A stretch of DNA of 64,000 nt from Isoetes taiwanensis (taxonomy: Eukaryota > Streptophyta > Lycopodiopsida > Isoetales > Isoetaceae). A program made the translations under genes and the position numbers. Where the stretch lies: positions 1 to 64,000 of the forward strand of contig JAJEKV010000173.1 of the NCBI GenBank assembly GCA_021234155.1. The letters run 5' to 3'. Shown here in pieces: positions 59,440 through 64,000 of this stretch (positions are counted from its first letter, which is position 1; every line of letters starts with the position of its first letter). Below the pieces are notes generated by a model that was not told the origin of the DNA, searched no databases, and saw nothing but the letters and a program-made list of their open reading frames with translations.

Positions 59440-60174
59440 GGCAAGCAGGATCCGGATCCCGAGGAGGGAATCACTGGGCGCTGGTGTGATCCCGAGGAGG
59501 AAATCACATCGAATCGAACCCGTGGCATCATGGTCCCACGCCCACGGTGGTAATCCCGAGGCGGTATAACGCGCCGACATCGGATCGCCGATATCGCCCC
59601 ATGGTGGTGATCCCGAGGCGGGATAACGCGGCCGATATCGGATCGCCGATATCGCCCTATATGGGTGATCCCGAGGAAGTAATCACGACATCGGGTATCG
59701 GGCGATCCCGAGGAGGGATTCACCACGGCTGATATCGGGCGCCATTATCGCCGAGTCCTATCCGGATCCTGAGGGCAAAGATCTTCTATCGGGTGATCCC
59801 GGAGGCCGGGATAAGGTGGCGTATATTGGGTGGCCGATATCGCCACGCCGATGACGATCCCGTGAGGAGGGGATCACACCCACTACCGATATCGGGCGCG
59901 GTTATCGGCCACGGCATGGGATCCCGAGGAGGACGGATCGCATTGGTGATTCGGAGGGCGGGATCCGGTTGGTGATACCGGAGGCGGGAACACCACCGGA
60001 CGCCCGGATGTGTCGTGGCGGATGATGGCCCAGATTTGTGCGGACCCCTCACGCGGTGTCAAGACGGTGAAACGGGGGTCCCAAACGGATTCCGTCGAGC
60101 CCTGGCGGTGATACCGGAGGACGGTTTTTTTACCTCCTTGGATCCCCGAAACCAGGGTAAGACTATCCTGAGCC
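59440..60174 (-). repeat. MULE D right terminal inverted repeat
   Basis: The most complete TIR here. On the minus strand it starts GGCTCAGGATAGTCTTACCC and carries many CTCGGGATCACC and GATATCGGGCG words. It supplies the stop codon of the adjacent dioxygenase and lies upstream of the protease gene, so it may also hold that gene's promoter. Confidence 0.8.
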
Positions 60175-61690
60175 CTCATTAATGTAATCCTTGTATGGCA
60201 TTCGGGTATACTTCGATGGATTCCTTTTATGGACAAGCTCTGGAATGGGAGCAATGTCGATGGTAGGATCAGGAAATGGGCTGACAAAGGAGGCGATAGA
60301 TACACGATATTTGCTAGGATGCACCATGATGCGATGAAGAATACTCTTATATTGTCCATTTGTTAGCTTCTGCATGGTCAAAATGACATTAGAACTCAAA
60401 TAGGATTAGAGTTTATTATAAGAAAACTTACTTCAATTTGGTCACCCATGTTCACCACAAATGTACCCTTCTTGGGTACAATCTCACGCCATTGACCATC
60501 TTGCTTTACTTGCAGGCCTCCAACATCATAGGCAAGGAGAGTAATACCGCCACTGTCGGTGTGACCATCCATTCCGAGTGCCATGTTTGGATTAGGGCAT
60601 GGTGGGTAGTAATTGGCCCGCATGAGTAAGCATGTTTTGCCATAAGCATTCTTCATCGCATGCTCATCCAATCCAAGTCCTTTGGACATGAGCTTGAGGA
60701 GTTCATTTCCCAGGGATAGCAATCCCTTCACGTAATTGGAGTTGTGTTCCCTGTAGCAAGATGGTGATTTAAAGAGCTTTCTTTGAAACAAATCAAAATT
60801 GATTGCTTACCGCAATTGTTGAGGTTTGTCGGGCCACTTGAATGAGTCAACTTCGTTCTCTCCAACCCACATTTGGAGATGGTCGTGCCACTCTAGTCGC
60901 TTCTCCAAAGATGGTGTCATGCTGGTGCAATAGCGGACTAAATCAAACAATTGCTCTGTCCACAACTTCATTTTCATCTCATCTGGCAACTTAAAGAACT
61001 CCAATACACTGTTCATGACACTTTCTATCTCCACCCCATGATTAGCCAACTGGATAATCAATCAAAGCATAAGAGTAATCAATATTGGAAAAATATATAT
61101 GTAAAGGAAAGACACCAATCAAAATAAGAGTAATCAATACTAGAAAAGTATACATGTAAAGACACTACAAACCCCCTCTTGAAAGAAGACATGTAAAGAC
61201 ACTACAAACCCCCTCTTGAAAGAAGGGAGCACTGTATGGTGCAACACACCCCAGATAGTGAGACTTGCATGCACCCACATCTCCCACCCGGCTGAAGTCT
61301 GTAGGATTTGAACCTATGGCCGGATTAGGCCAAACCAAAGGTCTAACCACTAGACCACCGCCGTGATGGGCAACATTATAAAACTTACATAGAACATTCC
61401 TGATGTTGAGCAAGCATAGTGGAGGTCGTGCATAATAGTGGGACTATTCATGTTGACAGTTGGAATGTCTGCAATCCCAATGGCATCCTCATGAGGCATT
61501 AAGTACTTTGTTGGAACAATATTCATGCCACGATCTACTAATGCTTTGATTCCTTTGAACAGTGAGGCTAAAGGATCATAAGTCGCATCCTCATATTGAT
61601 CAACATTCATGCCACACTTGTGATCCCCTTCAAGTTTGAGGCCAATAGAGACTCATCCTGATATTGATCAACATTATGCAGACTAGGCAT
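60163..61690 (-). pseudogene. 2-oxoglutarate/Fe(II) dioxygenase, copy D, C-terminus replaced by MULE
   Basis: The best-preserved catalytic part of the four. Exon 2 (about 61,050-60,811): LANHGVEIESVMNSVLEFFK to PDKPQQLR|GTAAGC. Exon 3 (about 60,757-60,433, acceptor CTACAG): EHNSNYVKGLLSLGNELLK, YYPPCPNPNMALGMDGHTDS with the HTD metal pair, and GGLQVKQDGQWREIVPKKG to GDQIE|GTAAGT. Exon 4 (acceptor CATGCAG) contains KLTNGQYKSILHR (distal His) and YRVSIASF (RXS, 2-oxoglutarate binding), then ends YINEGSG inside the MULE terminus at 60,163. In exon 1 a 10-bp deletion at about 61,617 shifts the frame between the two VDQY...GMN repeats; an ATG in the second repeat could still start translation. Family members are cytosolic oxidases of hormone or specialised metabolism. 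Confidence 0.8.
61190..61374 (-). mobile_element. tRNA-derived SINE in dioxygenase intron 1 (copy D)
   Basis: Nearly identical to copy C: TGGTCTAGTGGTTAG and GGTTCAAATCC boxes on the minus strand, with the same duplicated ACATGTAAAGACACTACAAA tail. Confidence 0.7.
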
Positions 61691-62395
61691 GATGGCTAGC
61701 TAAGTTAGACATAAGAGAAGTTGTTTAAGGCGATGTAGAGGAAGGTGGGTTACAAACTAAAGTTCGATCTGCTTTAATAGCTCCTAGATATCTTATCTCG
61801 TACTTACGTGGAAAAATGTTCATGGTTTTAAAAATGCGGTCCATCTTGGTGGGCGTTTAGTAAAGTCTGACATGGACACTTTTGACAAAATGTGATGATA
61901 GTCACATGGCACATTTATTAAATAGAAAGTGAAATGCCATTCAACTTCTGGAATAGCCATGACGTGTTTGTACTATGTGCCCTATAAATATATTCTAATA
62001 TAAATATTCTAAGACCAGATATTCTAATGGGAGGGGGGCAAAAGGACGCTATGTAAGCAAAGGGAAATGTAAATAGGCCTATTCCGGATAGGGATTAGAA
62101 GCATAAAATCAGCATGTGGCTGGCTACCCTTGACTCTATTTTTTTAGATATTCTAATCGGATAGTTGAGTTGTGGAGGCTGCCACGTGGCCAAATTCAAG
62201 TGGTTGAACAATATTCTGGATAGGTCCAACTTTCGAAGCGAACTAAGGTGGAAGCGAACTAAGGCATTGCCTGTTGCCTTTATCCTCAAGAAGATAGTCT
62301 AAACTAAAGGTTGGAGGCCCTTGGACTGCCACATAGCCTTGTGCTTAGTGAGGCTCGCCCCTCCACATCCAAACAGTATGAATCTTTTATAGTCA
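61691..62395 (-). promoter_or_regulatory. Upstream region of dioxygenase copy D (promoter candidate)
   Basis: Conserved with the other units. It includes a TATTTATAGGG element near 61,985 on the minus strand that could act as a TATA box, about 300 bp upstream of the ATG. A CACGTGGC (G-box-like) sequence lies near 62,182. No other gene is seen. Confidence 0.35.
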
Positions 62396-63540
62396 TCTAG
62401 ATGATCATCAATAGACATCATATTATCATACCACTGAAGAGTACGAAGTGGGTTAGCCTCATGAGATGATATGATAGACTTCTTCCTAGCTGCCTTCTTC
62501 CAATTGACATGTTGCTTTAGAGCACTAAAAATTAGGACCATCAACTATAACAACCTTAGAATCACAATAAGAAGAAGCATCAAGTTGAAGAATAGAAGGA
62601 ACAATCGGTGCAACTGATGATGCTGCGGGTGACACCACAGGAAGTGGAGGTAGAACATCTTCTGTAGCCGAGGAATGCAAAACAACCAGAGAAAATATTG
62701 ATCATGAAGAAATAATAATGGGAGCTTGAACTTAAGAAGACGGGGAAGTTGAACAGATGCCTGAGACACACGAGGGTCTCGATAGAAGCTAGTAAAGGCT
62801 TCCTTATCGGGAAACAAGCGAGCCAATTCTGGACTATTCAAAAGCTTAAGATCTAACTTCTTATACCAAGATCCACTCTTTACCACTATACAATCCGGTA
62901 AAGGCGACACCGGCATAGAAACACAATTAGACCATTCATGATAGAGTGTGAAATATAAACTCCAAGCCCAGTTGGAATTGCTACTAAAAATTGATGAGCC
63001 ATTAGATCTAGAGGAATATTAGATATCGAGAACTAGCAAGGCATCTTTAATGCTCGAACCATATCTGATGTAAAACCTAGCGAATAATACTAGTACATTA
63101 TATATTTCGCACCAAGTGGATCAATCACTCTGGACGCCAAAGAGTCCACTGCAACACTATGCAACTTGATCGATTGAAGCAACTTCCTTATCTCTCTGAA
63201 TAAGGCTCGGGCATCCGCTCAAGTCGGCAGCATGTTCTCTAATGATGCTGTCAGTTGTAATAGCTAGGTAGAGCAACTTGTTGTCGTCCCACTCTTCCAA
63301 GTTCAGCTCCTTCATAAGCTCGAACTGGCAGGTGACAATGTCCTTTTGATTGCAGAACAATAGAACATCCTTAGTTGTTTACCAGAAGAAATAGGTGTAC
63401 AATTGGAAAGGGCTAATATTTTGGCTTCTCTGGCTATTTCATCTAGCATAAATTTTTTGGCCACCACTTTTTCTAGAAGTCTAACAACTATTTCCTTGCT
63501 CTTGATGCCCAATAATTGTGTCCAGGGCATAATGCTCATG
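62396..63540 (-). pseudogene. Unrecognised coding remnants downstream of unit D
   Basis: Four minus-strand frames in series: 63,539-63,312 (KEIVVRLLEKVVAKKFMLDE), 63,360-63,157 (CQFELMKELNLEEWDDNKLL), 62,916-62,545 (SWYKKLDLKLLNSPELARLF) and 62,544-62,299 (HVNWKKAARKKSIISSHEA). They look like exons or frameshifted parts of one protein, with a hydrophilic composition. No catalytic motif is recognised. A retroelement gag or an unknown plant gene are both possible. Confidence 0.35.
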
Positions 63541-63720
63541 TTCTTCTGCTTTGACTCAACATTTTTTTTTTTGTTTTTTTGCAGAAGTTGCTCTGTCTTT
63601 TGTCTAGCTCTTCTTCCTCAAACATGCAAAAGATTCTCTCTTGCAAGTCCCAAACCTAAAAAGAGACTTCGAGCAATAGAAATTCATCCCAAGAATACAA
63701 CAAACGGTCCTAGAATCTAG

Positions 63721-63935
63721 ACTTCGAACGGTATAAATTTATATCGAAGCTTTGAGCAGTATAAATTTTTTTCAAGCTTGAAGCGGTATAATTATATACC
63801 GCTTGAAGTCTAGAGTGACCTATTTTCTAACCTAGACTTAGAGCGATAGTAATTTATACTGCAACCTGAAGTGGTATAGATTGTGACCGTGACTTTCAGC
63901 GGTGTAATTTTATAACGAAGTTATTTATACTTATG
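63721..63935. repeat. GCGGTATAAATTATA-type imperfect palindromic repeat
   Basis: Roughly five diverged 35-45 bp units, each with GA(A/G)CGGTATAA..TTATA(C/T)CG-like halves. The clearest palindrome is AAGCGGTATA ATTA TATACCGCTT at 63,781-63,804. Non-coding. Confidence 0.65.
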
Positions 63936-64000
63936 TTATAAAAATGCAAGCAAAGGGCTGTGAAGAGTAAAGTACTTACTTGTCTATCCCTGAAGGCAAG

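Larger units (their letters stand above)
50036..60174 (+). mobile_element. Mutator-like element (MULE), copy D
   Basis: Same element at the same site as copy C. The left TSD CACTTCATT is at 50,027-50,035; on the right only CTCATT (60,175-60,180) remains. Termini are GGCTCAGGATAGTC and its complement. Gene order is as in copy C. Differences from C are a 450-bp insertion in the transposase 3' part (about 53,241-53,691), a 50-bp loss in the transposase, a 245-bp loss in the protease gene, and a complete right TIR. Length about 10.1 kb. Confidence 0.9.
42296..62395. repeat. Tandem duplicated segment, unit D
   Basis: Head-to-tail copy of unit C, enlarged by a LINE (43,113-49,229) and a slightly longer MULE. 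A local 68-bp direct duplication occurs at 49,283-49,350 / 49,351-49,418 and is absent from the other units. The right end near 62,395 leads into unrelated sequence. Confidence 0.9.

Noticed and set aside
61165-61413. 82-codon minus-strand frame across the SINE (also 41,031-41,279)
   Set aside because: It reads through the tRNA-like SINE head and intron; the A-box/B-box layout explains the conservation.

Overview
This window looks like nuclear DNA of a land plant. The support is a plant-type nodulin-like MFS transporter gene, a small family of plant 2-oxoglutarate/Fe(II) dioxygenases with GT-AG introns, a plant L1-type LINE, a tRNA-derived SINE and a Mutator-like (MULE) transposon carrying a Ulp1-type protease. 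There is no bacterial gene organisation and there are no operons. The sequence is repeat-rich and most reading frames are broken. A large-genome lineage such as a gymnosperm or fern would fit, but I cannot fix the taxon.

Layout. 1-12,410: two tandem copies (units A and B, about 6.2 kb each) of a module holding a minus-strand dioxygenase pseudogene with a SINE in its first intron. 12,516-14,072: an apparently intact single-exon MFS transporter gene, the only clean long host gene. 14.1-18.9 kb: non-coding DNA with several minisatellites. 18.9-21.6 kb: an eroded minus-strand transposon-type gene (DUF7869-like). 21.8-28.0 kb: DNA peppered with a palindromic word (ATGGCGCCATGGCGCCAT). It contains a broken plus-strand gene that seems to join a ParB-like domain, a Lys/Glu-rich linker and a DNA N4/N6-methyltransferase-like domain. 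28.7-42.3 kb and 42.3-62.4 kb: two further tandem copies (units C and D) of the dioxygenase module, each split by the same MULE. Unit D also carries a 6.1-kb LINE. 62.4-64.0 kb: unrecognised ORF remnants and a palindromic repeat.

The most interesting system is the MULE (30,256-40,030 and 50,036-60,174). It has TIRs of about 0.5-0.7 kb starting GGCTCAGGATAGTC and a 9-bp target duplication CACTTCATT. On the plus strand it carries a multi-exon transposase with a DDE core and a SWIM zinc finger. On the minus strand it carries a Ulp1-type (C48) cysteine-protease gene with a C2H2 finger and a coiled coil, plus a second small two-exon gene. Two internal arrays of long hairpins reuse the TIR motif. 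The insertion hit the last exon of the dioxygenase and replaced its C-terminus with TIR-encoded residues and a stop. Units A and B keep the empty site. History inferred from nesting: SINE into intron 1, module duplication, MULE into the C/D ancestor, tandem duplication giving C and D, then the LINE into D. Many inter-copy differences are 1-5 bp changes at CAG/CTG/CCG/CG sites, so some frame breaks could be base-calling errors on methylated DNA rather than true mutations.
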